Below are positions 26,832 through 36,468 of a stretch of 64,000 nt of DNA, piece by piece. The number at the start of each line of letters is the position of its first letter. Position 1 is the first letter of the stretch. The notes under the pieces were generated by a model that saw nothing but the letters and a program-made list of their open reading frames with translations, was not told the DNA's origin and ran no database searches. Source of the stretch: Halobaculum sp. MBLA0143 (GTDB taxonomy: Archaea > Halobacteriota > Halobacteria > Halobacteriales > Haloferacaceae); NCBI RefSeq assembly GCF_041361465.1, contig NZ_JBGKAC010000001.1, positions 1,054,001 to 1,118,000 on the forward strand. Direction: 5' to 3'. The position numbers were made by a program, and so were the translations under genes.

Positions 26832-27776
26832 TCAGTCGGGGTCGTCCGCAGCGGCGCGTTCCCGGGCAGTGACGGCGATCCCGGCGAGCACGATCACGCC
26901 GCCGACGGCCGTCACCGGGGTCGGCACCTCCGCCAGCAACAACGCCGCCAACACCGTGCTGCCGACCGGTTCGCCGACCAACGAGACGGACACCACGCTC
27001 GACTCGACGTGTGCCAGCGCCCAGTTGACCACCGTGTGGCCGACGAGCCCCGGCCCGACGGCCATCCCGACGAACAACAGCCACTCCCGACGGGCGTACC
27101 CCAGCAGGGGGTGGCCGCGGGCGACGGCGGCGCCGAGCAGCACCACCGTACAGACGCCGTAGACGACGACCACGTACGGCACGACGGGGAACCGTTGACG
27201 CAGCGACCGCCCGGCCAACACGTACACCGTGTAACAGACGGCGCCGACGAGCGCCAGCGCGTTGCCGAACGTCGGTCGCGGGCCGACGGCCGTCCCGCCG
27301 ACGAGCGCGTCGCCCCCGGCCAACAACACGGTCCCGACGAGCGCGACGACGATCCCGGCGACCGTCCGGGCGGTCACCCGTTCGTCCAACAACGCCCACG
27401 CGCCGACGGCGACGAAGATCGGCTGCGACTGGACGAGCGTGACGCTCGCGGCGACGCTCGTCCACCGCAGGCTCTCGAACCAGGCGGCGAAGTGGAGCGC
27501 CAACGCCGCCCCGGAGACGACCGCGACCGCCAGATCGCGGCCCCGGAGCCGCCGGAACGCCCGGCGGTCGGCAGACCGACCGACCGCCAACGGAACGAGC
27601 AGGAGTGTCGTGAACAACACGCGGTAGAACGCTTTCACCAGACTCGGCGCCCGGCTCCACTCCACGAGGATGGCGCTCGTCGACACCGCGAGCACGGCGA
27701 CCGAAAGCGCCGTAAGCGGCGGCACCCGCTCGGCGACGGCCGCGAGACGCCCCTCCGAGGCGGTGGTCACGGTCAC
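26832..27776 (-). CDS. EamA (DMT superfamily) transporter
   Basis: A 314-residue protein with ten membrane helices forming two EamA repeats, an exporter of the drug/metabolite family. The second repeat shows GLVGHTVVNWALAHVESSVVSVSLVGEPV (quoted in part), the common EamA signature. The substrate cannot be assigned. A short hydrophilic tail follows helix ten. Confidence 0.88.
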   Translation of the reverse strand: MTVTTASEGRLAAVAERVPPLTALSVAVLAVSTSAILVEWSRAPSLVKAFYRVLFTTLLLVPLAVGRSADRRAFRRLRGRDLAVAVVSGAALALHFAAWFESLRWTSVAASVTLVQSQPIFVAVGAWALLDERVTARTVAGIVVALVGTVLLAGGDALVGGTAVGPRPTFGNALALVGAVCYTVYVLAGRSLRQRFPVVPYVVVVYGVCTVVLLGAAVARGHPLLGYARREWLLFVGMAVGPGLVGHTVVNWALAHVESSVVSVSLVGEPVGSTVLAALLLAEVPTPVTAVGGVIVLAGIAVTARERAAADDPD

Positions 27777-27843
27777 CGTCGGGCGGGCGGCGACAAAACT
27801 CCGACGGAGCCGGCGGACTACTCTGCCGGGTGGCCCGCGTCAG

Positions 27844-28100
27844 GTGGCGTCACTCGCGTCGGGTAGCGTCGCTCGCGCCGGGTAGCGTCGCTCGCGTCGG
27901 GTCGTCCAGTCCGTGTCGTCTGCGACGGCCTGCGTCGTCTGGGTCGGGTCGCACCGTCTGCGTCGAGCCGCACCACCTGCGTCGAGCCGCACCACCTGCG
28001 TCGAGCCGCACCGTCCGCGTCAGTCTACGCCGTCTGCGTCGGTCCGCGCCATCTAGGTCGGGTCCCGCTGTCCGGCCGGTCTGCCCCGTCCGCACCAGCC
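27844..28100 (+). repeat. 19-base minisatellite
   Basis: Intergenic array of degenerate 19-base units. Three copies of GTAGCGTCGCTCGCGTCGG type fill 27844-27900. After a divergent part, 27961-28017 has three copies of CGTCGAGCCGCACCACCTG type, and further decayed units reach about 28100. The period is not a multiple of three and all frames over it are arginine/proline-rich, so it is non-coding. It fills most of the 337-bp gap between the EamA gene and the FAD-oxidoreductase gene. Confidence 0.8.
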
Positions 28101-28113
28101 CACCTCGTCTCCG

Positions 28114-28716
28114 TCAGTCGGCGTCGTCCGTCTCCGCCTCGTCGACGACGGCCGCCATCGCCGCCTCGGCGTCCGCCGGCGTGTCGAAGTCGTGGAAGTG
28201 CTCCCCCTTCTCCCGGGTGAGCACGTTCAGCGCGGCCGCGGCGCCGTCGCCGGCGGAGATCACCGCCTGCCACTCCTCGGCCCGCACCATCGCCCCGGTG
28301 GCGTACGCCCCCGAGACGGAGGTCTCCATCGTCACGTCCACCGTCACGACCCCGTCGTCGTCCGTCTCACACCCCAACGCCGTCGCCAGGTCGCGGTCGG
28401 CACCGGTCGCCAGGATCACGTAGTCCGCGACGTGTGTCTCCTCGTCGGTCGTTACCTCGAACGCGCCGTCCGTCTCCGTCACGTCCGTCACCTCGGCCTC
28501 GCGGCGCTCGGCCCCGACGTCGTCCACTTGGTCGCGGGCGACCGACAGGAAGCTCTCACCGTCGACGGAGTTCACCCCGAGGTAGTTGAACAGGTGTGCG
28601 CTGTGCAGCCAGGTGCCGTCCGTGTCGAAGACGGTGGTCGCCAGGCCGTTCTTGGCCGTGAACAACGCCGCCGACAGTCCGGCCGGTCCGCCGCCGACAA
28701 CCGCGACGTGTGTCAT
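28114..28716 (-). CDS. FAD-dependent NAD(P)/thioredoxin-reductase-like oxidoreductase
   Basis: A 200-residue flavoprotein with an N-terminal Rossmann FAD motif (VAVVGGGPAGLSAALFTAKNG), a second conserved ILATGADRD segment, and a C-terminal ATGAMVRAEEWQAVISAGDG motif typical of thioredoxin-reductase-like FAD domains. It lacks the redox CxxC and a full NAD domain, so it is a short, single-domain member whose electron partner is unknown. ATG at 28716 was preferred to the long upstream open frame. Confidence 0.86.
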   Translation of the reverse strand: MTHVAVVGGGPAGLSAALFTAKNGLATTVFDTDGTWLHSAHLFNYLGVNSVDGESFLSVARDQVDDVGAERREAEVTDVTETDGAFEVTTDEETHVADYVILATGADRDLATALGCETDDDGVVTVDVTMETSVSGAYATGAMVRAEEWQAVISAGDGAAAALNVLTREKGEHFHDFDTPADAEAAMAAVVDEAETDDAD

Positions 28717-28766
28717 GTGTCGCTGTGACGCGACCCGGCGGCATAAGCCCGACGACGGCCCCGCCG

Positions 28767-28925
28767 TCACTTCCCGTCCAGCTCTCGGGCGACGACGTTC
28801 TCCTGAATCTCGCTGGTGGTTGGGTGATCTGGCGTCGCGGTAGAACCGTTCGACTTCGTGGTCGTTCACCGAGTCCACGCCGCCGTGGAGTCGGACAGCG
28901 GTGTCGGTCACGTCGGCGGTCACGC
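28767..28925 (-). pseudogene. Acyl-CoA dehydrogenase C-terminal remnant
   Basis: The minus strand carries the last about 50 codons of an acyl-CoA dehydrogenase: TAVRLHGG followed by HEVERFYRDA in one frame, then a frameshift and EIQENVVARELDGK with a stop at 28767-28769. The remainder of the gene is missing. It is a decayed fragment left between the oxidoreductase and the small EamA gene. Confidence 0.7.
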
Positions 28926-28997
28926 GGGGGTTCTCGGGGGTGAGCCCCCGTGACTCGACTCCGAACGCTTCTTCGCCGGCCCCGTGCAACGCCCGAC

Positions 28998-29423
28998 GTG
29001 AACTACCTTCCGTACGCCGTGGTCGCGCTGTTGGCGTACTCGTTCGTGCCCCCGTTGATGCGGCAGGGCACCGCCGGGGCGGGCGCGGTGCCGAGCAACG
29101 TCGCAGTCTTGGTGTCGAACGGGATCTTGATCGTCGTCGCGCTCGGGCTGATGGCCGTCCAGGGTGAGTCCGTGGGGCCACACCTCCGGAAGCCGGAGAT
29201 GCGGTACGTCCTCGCGGGCGGCGCGTTCCTGGCGGTCGGGATCCTCGCGTACTACCGGGCGCTGTCGCTCGGCCCCGTCTCCGTCGTCACCCCGGTGTTC
29301 GGGACGTTCCTCGTCCTGTCGTCCGTCGTCGGGATCACCATCCTCCAGGAGTCGTTCACGCCGCGGAAGGCGCTGGGAATCGCGCTCGCGGCGGTCGCGG
29401 TCGTGCTCGTCGCCGGCGAGTGA
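28998..29423 (+). CDS. Half-size EamA-like membrane protein
   Basis: A 141-residue protein with four or five helices, equal to one EamA repeat (NYLPYAVVALLAYSFVPPLM ... SLGPVSVVTPVFGTFLVLSSV). Half-size members work as dimers. GTG 28998 gives the natural N-terminus; residues encoded upstream are arginine-rich. Substrate unknown. Confidence 0.8.
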   Translation: MNYLPYAVVALLAYSFVPPLMRQGTAGAGAVPSNVAVLVSNGILIVVALGLMAVQGESVGPHLRKPEMRYVLAGGAFLAVGILAYYRALSLGPVSVVTPVFGTFLVLSSVVGITILQESFTPRKALGIALAAVAVVLVAGE

Positions 29424-29537
29424 GCTCCGGCGACGAACGGCACAGACCCCCGGAGCGACCCCGCACGGGAGCCGACGGCACAACAGTACGGGAGACGGAG
29501 AGAAAGGGTGAAACCTCGACTCCCACTACATCGGGGT

Positions 29538-31715
29538 ATGAGTGCCGAGACGATCGAGATGACCGTCCGCGACGCGGAAAAGCGGGACGCGAGCCGAGGA
29601 ATCGCCCGCGTCCCGCCGGCGACGATGTCACGGTTGGGCGTGCTCTCCGGTGAGACGGCGATCATCGAGGGGGACCGCGAGACGGTCGTGAAAGTGTGGC
29701 CGGGTGGCACCGGCGTCGACGACGGAGAGATCAGGATCGACGGCGACACCCGGACGAACGCGGGCGTCCGGATCGGGGAACGGGTCACCGTCAGGCCACA
29801 GTCCGTCAGCGACGCCGAGGCGGTGGCCCTGGAGGCGCCGGCCACGCTCGCGAACGTCGACATCGACGAGGAGACGCTCCGGCGGGCCGCCAAACGCGAC
29901 CTGGAGGGCAGGCCCGTCACTGCGGGCGAGCAGATCCGACTCCAACACCTCGGCGGCAACGTGTTCGTCGTGGAGGACACGGTGCCGGAGGGTGCCGTCC
30001 GGGTGACGGAGTCGACGGAAGTCCGTATCCACCGCTCCGACGGCGAGGAGACGGCGACGGCCGCCGACACGGAGTCGGGCGACCGGCGTCCGGAGCCGAC
30101 GACCCAGACCGGCAGGGAGGCGGCCGACCACCGCCGGACGGTCACCTACGAGGACATCGGTGGGTTAGACGAGGAACTGGATCTCGTCCGAGAGACGATC
30201 GAACTGCCGTTGGCGGAGCCGGAGGTGTTCGCCCGGCTCGGGATCGAGCCGCCGAAGGGGGTACTCCTCTTCGGCCCGCCCGGCACCGGGAAGACGCTGA
30301 TCGCCGAGGCGGTCGCCAACGAGGTGGACGCGGAGTTCATCTCCGTCTCCGGGCCGGAGATCACCTCGAAGTACAAAGGCGAGAGCGAGGAACGCCTCCG
30401 GGAGCTGTTCCGGGAGGCCGACGAGAACGCCCCGAGTATCGTCTTCTTCGACGAGATCGACTCCATCGCCGGCCAACGCGACGACGGCGGCGACATGGAG
30501 AATCGGATGGTCGGCCAGCTGCTGTCGCTGATGGACGGGTTGGACGCCAGCGAGGACGTGATCGTCATCGGGGCGACGAACCGCGCGGACGCGCTAGATC
30601 CTGCACTGCGGCGTGGCGGCCGGTTCGACCGCGAGATCGAGATCGGTGTCCCGGGCGAGACGGGCCGTCGAGAGATCTTCGAGGTCCACACCCGCCGGAT
30701 GCCGGTCGCGGACGACGTGGACCTAGACCGGCTGGCGGCCCGGACACACGGGTTCGTCGGCGCGGACGTGGACTCGCTGACGACGGAGGCGGCGCTGACG
30801 GCGCTGCGGCGCGCCCGCCGCGACGACAGCGACGTGGACCTGGGTGACGTGACAGTCACCCGGGCGGACTTCGAGTCGGCGATGGCGGAGGTGGAGCCGT
30901 CGGCGATGCGGGAGTACGTCGCCGAGCAGCCGACGACCACCTTCGACGACGTGGGCGGGCTGGCGGACGCGAAGCAGGCGTTAGAGCGGGCGGTCACCTG
31001 GCCGTTGGAGTACGGTCCGTTGTTCGAGACGGCCGGCGCCGACCCGCCGACCGGGGTGCTGCTCCACGGCCCGCCCGGCACCGGGAAGACGATGTTGGCT
31101 CGCGCCATCGCCGGCGAGTCAGAGGTGAACTTCATCCAGGTCGCGGGGCCGGAGCTGTTGGACCGCTACGTCGGCGAGTCGGAGAAGGCCGTCCGAGAGG
31201 TGTTCGAGCGCGCCCGCCAGGCCGCCCCGAGTATCGTCTTCTTCGACGAGATCGACGGGATCGCGGGCGACCGAGAGCTCGGCGGCGGCTCCGGCGTCGG
31301 CGAACGGGTGGTCTCACAGCTGTTGACCGAGCTGGACCGCGCCGGCGACGACCCCAACCTGGCCGTGCTCGCGGCCACCAACCGGAAGGAGTCGTTGGAC
31401 GACGCACTCCTCCGGCCCGGGCGGCTGGAGCGACACGTCGAGGTGCCACGCCCGGACGAGGCCGCCCGCGAGGCGATCCTCCGGGTCCACACCGCCGACA
31501 CGCCGATCGCCGACGACGTGGACGTGGCCGAGATCGCGGCCGCGACGGACGGCTACTCCGGCGCGGACCTCACGGCCGTCGCCCGCGAGGCGACGATGCG
31601 AGCGGTCGAACGGGTCGCCGGCGCCTACGCCGCCGACGCCAACGACCACGCCGACGAGATCTCCGTCACCCGCGAGGACTTCGAGACCGCCTTGGACGTG
31701 GTCTCCCCGTCCTGA
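29538..31715 (+). CDS. Cdc48/VAT-type AAA ATPase
   Basis: A 725-residue unfoldase with the Cdc48 plan: an N-terminal double-psi barrel domain (residues about 5-190, LANVDIDEETLRRAAKRDL-like region), D1 AAA with Walker A GPPGTGKT from residue 246 and Walker B IVFFDEIDSIA, and D2 with Walker A from residue 511 and FFDEIDGIA. It segregates and unfolds proteins, likely feeding the proteasome. ATG 29538 matches family starts. A charged insert lies between the N domain and D1. Confidence 0.94.
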   Translation: MSAETIEMTVRDAEKRDASRGIARVPPATMSRLGVLSGETAIIEGDRETVVKVWPGGTGVDDGEIRIDGDTRTNAGVRIGERVTVRPQSVSDAEAVALEAPATLANVDIDEETLRRAAKRDLEGRPVTAGEQIRLQHLGGNVFVVEDTVPEGAVRVTESTEVRIHRSDGEETATAADTESGDRRPEPTTQTGREAADHRRTVTYEDIGGLDEELDLVRETIELPLAEPEVFARLGIEPPKGVLLFGPPGTGKTLIAEAVANEVDAEFISVSGPEITSKYKGESEERLRELFREADENAPSIVFFDEIDSIAGQRDDGGDMENRMVGQLLSLMDGLDASEDVIVIGATNRADALDPALRRGGRFDREIEIGVPGETGRREIFEVHTRRMPVADDVDLDRLAARTHGFVGADVDSLTTEAALTALRRARRDDSDVDLGDVTVTRADFESAMAEVEPSAMREYVAEQPTTTFDDVGGLADAKQALERAVTWPLEYGPLFETAGADPPTGVLLHGPPGTGKTMLARAIAGESEVNFIQVAGPELLDRYVGESEKAVREVFERARQAAPSIVFFDEIDGIAGDRELGGGSGVGERVVSQLLTELDRAGDDPNLAVLAATNRKESLDDALLRPGRLERHVEVPRPDEAAREAILRVHTADTPIADDVDVAEIAAATDGYSGADLTAVAREATMRAVERVAGAYAADANDHADEISVTREDFETALDVVSPS

Positions 31716-31815
31716 CAGCCGCCTGAAGAGAGTATTGGCTGTTAGTGATCTGGTTGTACCCCTCTCGATGCTGTTAGAACGTCGTGTAAGGTGGTACCAC
31801 GACACACAGTGTTGT

Positions 31816-32661
31816 ATGGACACGATGTCGGAGACGACGGCAGTCGCGTCGACGGTCGTCGGCGACGACGGTCACGACGGTGTCGCGCGCGAACGACTCC
31901 ACGCGGCAGACGGGGTCGAGCTGTTCGCGGTCGGGCTGACGGGCGACCGAGGGTGGCGGCCGACCCGCGAGGCGCCGGCGTACGGCTACGTGCTGCGGGG
32001 GCCGGTGGCGCTCCGCTGGGAGTCGGCCTCGCGGACCGTCGCCGGCGACGAGTTCTTCCAGGTGCCGGCGGGGGCGCCGCCGGTCGTCACCGCGCCGACC
32101 GACCAGCCGGCGACGCTGCTCGTCGCCTTCGACCGGACGGAGACGGACGGGGCCCCGCCCGACCGGCCGCGACGGGCCGCTCGGAGCGACGTGGTCGCGT
32201 CGGCGGGCGGGCAGACGGTGTCGGCGAGGACTGCCGTCCCCGGCCACGAGCCGTCGGCACCGGCGGCCGGCGACTCACGAGCGCGGGCGGACGCCGTGTG
32301 TGTCGCCGGTCGGGACTCGTTCGCCTCCGCGGGCGAACTGTCGAACGTCCGCCGACACACGCCGTTCCCGGACCAGCCCGTGCGGATGGTGCGTGGCCAC
32401 TCGGAGGGGGAGATCGTCTCCGAGTGGCACCACCACGCGGACAACCACGTGTTCGGGTTCGTCCTCGCGGGCGACGGCTACGTGGAGTGGGGTCGCGGCG
32501 AGGGTGAACGACTGTTCGTCGAGGCCGGCGAGTGTTTCCACGTCCCCGCCGGCTTCGTCCACCGCGACCGCAGCGACAGCCCCGACTCACAGGAGTTCGT
32601 GCTCTGGCTCACCGGCTCCGACCCCCGGACCGTCACCGACGGCGTCGACTGTCGAGACTGA
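31816..32661 (+). CDS. Bicupin domain protein
   Basis: A 281-residue protein with two cupin barrels. The first (about residues 20-110, ELFAVGLTGDRGW ... GYVLRGPVALRWES ... FFQVPAGAPPVV) lacks metal-binding histidines. The second (about 180-270) has the full set in WHHHADNHVFGFVLAGDGYVEWG (quoted in part) and CFHVPAGFVHRD, so it probably binds metal. Reaction unknown; dioxygenase, isomerase or sensor roles are all possible. ATG 31816 or 31825 may be the start. Confidence 0.8.
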   Translation: MDTMSETTAVASTVVGDDGHDGVARERLHAADGVELFAVGLTGDRGWRPTREAPAYGYVLRGPVALRWESASRTVAGDEFFQVPAGAPPVVTAPTDQPATLLVAFDRTETDGAPPDRPRRAARSDVVASAGGQTVSARTAVPGHEPSAPAAGDSRARADAVCVAGRDSFASAGELSNVRRHTPFPDQPVRMVRGHSEGEIVSEWHHHADNHVFGFVLAGDGYVEWGRGEGERLFVEAGECFHVPAGFVHRDRSDSPDSQEFVLWLTGSDPRTVTDGVDCRD

Positions 32662-32693
32662 TCGTCCGACTCGCCGGACCCCGACCGTCCGGG

Positions 32694-32876
32694 TTACGCC
32701 TCTGCGTCTACGTCGCCGAAGGGGAGGAAGCTGCCGTTGATGTCCCACTCGTGAATACAGTACGCCACGCCGGACTCGTCTGCGACCCGCCAGGAGGTCG
32801 CCGCCTCGTCCCACCGCTCTCGTCGACCGCACCGTTCACAGTGTCGCTCGTCCGGGTGTCTGACGCTCGGTGACAT
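32694..32876 (-). CDS. HEWD family small zinc-ribbon protein
   Basis: A 60-residue haloarchaeal protein with CERCGRRERW and a third Cys followed by IHEWDINGSFLPFGD, the hallmark of the HEWD family. Function unknown; the paired cysteines suggest a zinc knuckle. A TATA-like ATTTATTC sits about 35 bases upstream (near 32908-32916, minus strand). Confidence 0.85.
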   Translation of the reverse strand: MSPSVRHPDERHCERCGRRERWDEAATSWRVADESGVAYCIHEWDINGSFLPFGDVDAEA

Positions 32877-33054
32877 TAGTTACCACGCCTATAGGACTAC
32901 TTCGTGAATAAATCTTGCTAAGGAGTCGAGCCGGCACGGTCGCTCGCGGCTGTCGGACGATCACCGCAGACGACTGTTCGGTACGGCAGCCGGCGGCCGC
33001 GCTCGAACACTGTCGACGGTCCGTACGGCAGCTTCGGTCGGAGCCGGAGCCCGA

Positions 33055-35325
33055 CTACACTGACGGTCGGCCGTCGGCCTCGACCAGCGCGAGGACGCGC
33101 CCGCCGGCGGCGCCGGCGAACAGCCAGCCGTCCGTCGCGGCGGGGTCGGTCGCCACGCGGCCGTCGTACCGCCACAGCGGGTCGCCGTCGTGAGAGAAGC
33201 CACGGAGCGACCGCGTGTCCAGTCCCCTGACGATCAGACACTCCGGGGTCGCCGTCACGCTCGTCGCGTTGCCGACGGTCCGTGACCACCGCCGGCGGCC
33301 GTCGGCGACGGAGACGGCGGTCAAGCGTCCGTCCGCGACCGTGTACGCGGTGCCGTCGTGGACCGCCGGCGCCACGTTCGTCGACCCGCTCGGGTGTCGC
33401 CACAGCTCCGTCCCGTCGGCGAGCCGGAACGCTCGCAGGCTCGACCCCAGCGAGAGGACGACCCGACCGTCGCCGACCGCGGCCGTCGACTGCACCCGGT
33501 AGTCGTCGCCGGTCACGCGCCACCGTTCGCTCCCGTCTGCCGTCTCGAAGGCGTACAGCTGGCCGTTGGCGCCGGCGACGACCGCGCCGTCCCCGACGGT
33601 CGGCACGCCGGGGAGGAACGGCTCCGGCCGGGTCGCGGTCCACAGCGTCTCGCCGGTCGTCGCCGACAGCACCGTCAGCGTCTCCGAGAAGGTGCCCAGG
33701 AACACCCGGCCGTCGGCGACGGTCGGCGAGCGGGGTGTCCCGCCGACCGACCGGCGCCAGACAACGCGTCCGGTGTCGGCCGCCAGCCCGACCGCCGAGC
33801 CGGCGCGCGTGCCGACGATCACGAGTCGTCTGCCGTCGTCGGCGGCCGTCACCGCGGGCGTCCCGCCGACCGCGCCGTCCAGTTGGGTCCGCCACTCGAC
33901 GCGGCCGGTGTCGGCCGCGAGCGCGGACACGACCCCGTCGGCGCCGCCGACGTAGACGCGGTTGCCGACGACCGCCGGGGTCACCGCGACGCCGCCGGCG
34001 TCGCCGGTCGCCCGCCACCGCCGTTCGCCGTCCGCGAGCCCCACTGCGGTGTCACCGGCCGTGACGACACCGTCCGCGACCGCGGGCGTGCCGGCGACCG
34101 GGGCCGTCCACTGCCGTTCACCCCCTGGCCCGACGGCGTGGAGGGTCCCGTCGACGCCGAGCAACAGTCGGTCCGCCGTCGCTCGGAACGGCACGGTGCT
34201 CGGTGGCCCGCTCGTGAAGTTCCAGGTGCCGCGGTAGCGTCGCCGCCACCGTCGGCGGCCGTCGTCGGAGCGGTGGGCCGACAGCGTCACCCGGAGCCGG
34301 ATCACGTCCGTCGGCGGCGGCGTCGGCGTGTCCGACCCCGCTGCGGTCCGGTCGCCGGGTGACGACGACAGGTCCGTCTCCAGGCTCGTGGCCGCGACGC
34401 CGAAGCGGCCGACCGCTGGCGGCGCGGCGACCGGCGCCGGGGTCGTCGTCTGCCACTCCAGACGCCCGTCTGTGGCCGACAGCGACACCAGCGTGTCGCC
34501 GCCGGCGACGGCGACGGAGCCGTCGCCGACTGCCGGTCGCCACAGTCCGGACTGCCTGCCGTCGTCCGGCGCCGCCCCGGGGAACGGGCGTCGCCACGCC
34601 GTCCCCTCGCTCCCGACGGCGGCGACCGCCGGCTCACCCTCTCGGCGGACGCCGACCGCGACCGGGTCGCCCGGCGCCGCGGCCGTCTCGACGGTCCCCT
34701 CGGGTGCCGCCCGCCACCGTCGCTCCCCGGTCGCGGCCGTCAGGGCGAGTACGCCGTCGGCGGTGGCGACGAGGACGCGCTCGCCGACGGCCGTCAGTCC
34801 GACGACGGACGCCCCGAACCCGCGGCGCCACAGCGGGTCGCCGTCGTCGGGCGACAACGCCGTCACCCGGGATCCGTCGGTGACGACCGCCGCCGACGGC
34901 GTCGCCGCCGGACACACCGCGGGGTCGACCGGGGCGGAATCGATCCACGCCAGCCGGCCGTCCGACAGTCGTCGGGCGTACACCGTGTCTGCCGCCGCTG
35001 GGACGACGGCGATTCCGCCCCCAGCCGCCGATGGCCCGCCGGTCGTCACCGCCGTCGGCCGGCTCCAGGCGACGGTCGGCGCCGTCGTCGGCCCGCTGTC
35101 GCCCGTACCGGTGTTTCCCGCGTCCCCGCGGTAGCTCTGCCAGTCGCCGTCGCGTGGCGTCGGGGTCGGCTCCGGCGTCGGCTCGCCCGTCGGCGAGTAG
35201 GGCTCGTCGACGGCGGTCGTCCCCTCGCGGGCCTCACAGCCGGCGAGCCCGGCCAGCGCCGCGGCCGCCCCCAGCCGCAGAAGCGCGCGTCGACTCCGTG
35301 TCACGCCCGAGTCGTCCAACGTCAC
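33055..35325 (-). CDS. PQQ-repeat beta-propeller lipoprotein
   Basis: A 756-residue exported protein. The Tat signal SRRALLRLGAAAALAGLAGC ends in a lipobox, so it is probably lipid-anchored outside the membrane. A Pro/Thr-rich spacer is followed by two or more propellers with many WRR/W..GTPxVADG-like PQQ repeats (TPAVTAADDGRRLV, TGRVEWRTQLDGAV and similar). PQQ ligands need not be bound; many archaeal members are structural, BamB-like proteins. It sits alone on the minus strand. Confidence 0.88.
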   Translation of the reverse strand: MTLDDSGVTRSRRALLRLGAAAALAGLAGCEAREGTTAVDEPYSPTGEPTPEPTPTPRDGDWQSYRGDAGNTGTGDSGPTTAPTVAWSRPTAVTTGGPSAAGGGIAVVPAAADTVYARRLSDGRLAWIDSAPVDPAVCPAATPSAAVVTDGSRVTALSPDDGDPLWRRGFGASVVGLTAVGERVLVATADGVLALTAATGERRWRAAPEGTVETAAAPGDPVAVGVRREGEPAVAAVGSEGTAWRRPFPGAAPDDGRQSGLWRPAVGDGSVAVAGGDTLVSLSATDGRLEWQTTTPAPVAAPPAVGRFGVAATSLETDLSSSPGDRTAAGSDTPTPPPTDVIRLRVTLSAHRSDDGRRRWRRRYRGTWNFTSGPPSTVPFRATADRLLLGVDGTLHAVGPGGERQWTAPVAGTPAVADGVVTAGDTAVGLADGERRWRATGDAGGVAVTPAVVGNRVYVGGADGVVSALAADTGRVEWRTQLDGAVGGTPAVTAADDGRRLVIVGTRAGSAVGLAADTGRVVWRRSVGGTPRSPTVADGRVFLGTFSETLTVLSATTGETLWTATRPEPFLPGVPTVGDGAVVAGANGQLYAFETADGSERWRVTGDDYRVQSTAAVGDGRVVLSLGSSLRAFRLADGTELWRHPSGSTNVAPAVHDGTAYTVADGRLTAVSVADGRRRWSRTVGNATSVTATPECLIVRGLDTRSLRGFSHDGDPLWRYDGRVATDPAATDGWLFAGAAGGRVLALVEADGRPSV

Positions 35326-35358
35326 CGGCGTAAGCCTTGTGTGGTCGGGGGTGTCGGC

Positions 35359-36372
35359 TCACCCGCCGAGGGCGATCCGCTCGCCCGTCTCGATCCCGGA
35401 GGCGAGCGCGGCGTGGACGCGCGCCTCGCCGGCGACCCAGTCGCCGGCAGGGTAGAGCCCGGCCTCGGCGGCGGCCCGGCGGGGTCCGGGCAGCAGTTGG
35501 TCCTCCACGAGTGCGTGTTCCCAGCAGACGGCGTCCGCCCACGCCGGCGCCGCCAGCCACGGCTCGCCGATCACCTCGCTCGCGGCGTCCGCGAGCCGTC
35601 CGGCCGCCCACGCCGGGTCTGCGTCGGCGTGTGTCGCCGACCACTCGTGGCCGCCCTGGGCGATCACCACCTCACCGTCCGGGACGTGGCCGGGCTTGCA
35701 CGACTCTCGGGAGAACCACGAGGCTCTGGTGCCGTCCGCGGTGCAGACGAGCGCGTAGTAGGGTCGGTCCAGCTCGCGGTCGTACCCCAGCGCGGCGCTC
35801 CAGACGGTCGCGTACGACACGTCGCGGGCGGCCGCGACCAACTGCTCGCGGGCGGGGTCGTCCCAGTCGGAGCGGGCCAGCAGTTCCGCGGTGGTCGGCG
35901 CCGGCGGCGTCACGACGACGGCGTCGAACCGGCCGGTCGCGGGGTCGGCGTCGGCGCGCCACCCGTCGGCCGTCCGGACGAGTCGCCGGACCGGCGCGCC
36001 CGTGTGGACGGTCGCGTCGGCGGCGTCCAACAGCCGGCCGACGAGCGCCTGGACCCCCTCCGGTGTCGACCACTTCGCCTCGTCGTCGTCTCGGCCGGGT
36101 GACACCGTCCCGGTCTCGTCGAAGGTGTCCACCGGCGGCGGCGTGTCCGTCGGCGACGCGGCCTCTCGGAGGAACGTCGCCGGGCGCTCTGCCGTGTCTC
36201 TGACGTAGTTCGCGCCGTAGTCGTACACGACGCCGTCGTGCGTCGCGGACGCGGCACGACCGCCGACTCGGTCGCGCGCCTCGAACACGACCGTCTCCGC
36301 GTCCGTCGCCGCCAGCGTGTAGGCGGCGCCGGCGGCCGCCGCACCGGCGCCGACGACTGCGACTCGTGTCAC
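35359..36372 (-). CDS. Renalase-like FAD amine oxidase / NAD(P)-binding oxidoreductase
   Basis: A 337-residue flavoenzyme. The N-terminal dinucleotide motif is VAVVGAGAAAAGAAYTL, followed by FEARDRVGGRAAS and YDYGANYVRD, as in the renalase/amine-oxidase group. The C-terminal FAD loop is LYPAGDWVAGEARVHAALASG. GTG 36372 is the true start; the much longer open frame before it is the reverse complement of the neighbouring repeat-containing gene. Substrate unknown. Confidence 0.87.
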   Translation of the reverse strand: MTRVAVVGAGAAAAGAAYTLAATDAETVVFEARDRVGGRAASATHDGVVYDYGANYVRDTAERPATFLREAASPTDTPPPVDTFDETGTVSPGRDDDEAKWSTPEGVQALVGRLLDAADATVHTGAPVRRLVRTADGWRADADPATGRFDAVVVTPPAPTTAELLARSDWDDPAREQLVAAARDVSYATVWSAALGYDRELDRPYYALVCTADGTRASWFSRESCKPGHVPDGEVVIAQGGHEWSATHADADPAWAAGRLADAASEVIGEPWLAAPAWADAVCWEHALVEDQLLPGPRRAAAEAGLYPAGDWVAGEARVHAALASGIETGERIALGG

Positions 36373-36468
36373 AGGGTCGACAGGGTCGTCTCGGGGGTAA
36401 ACGACGGTGGCCGTCCCGGCGCGTGGGAACGCCGCCAGCCCCTTCCGGACGCGCCCCCAGAAACGGAC

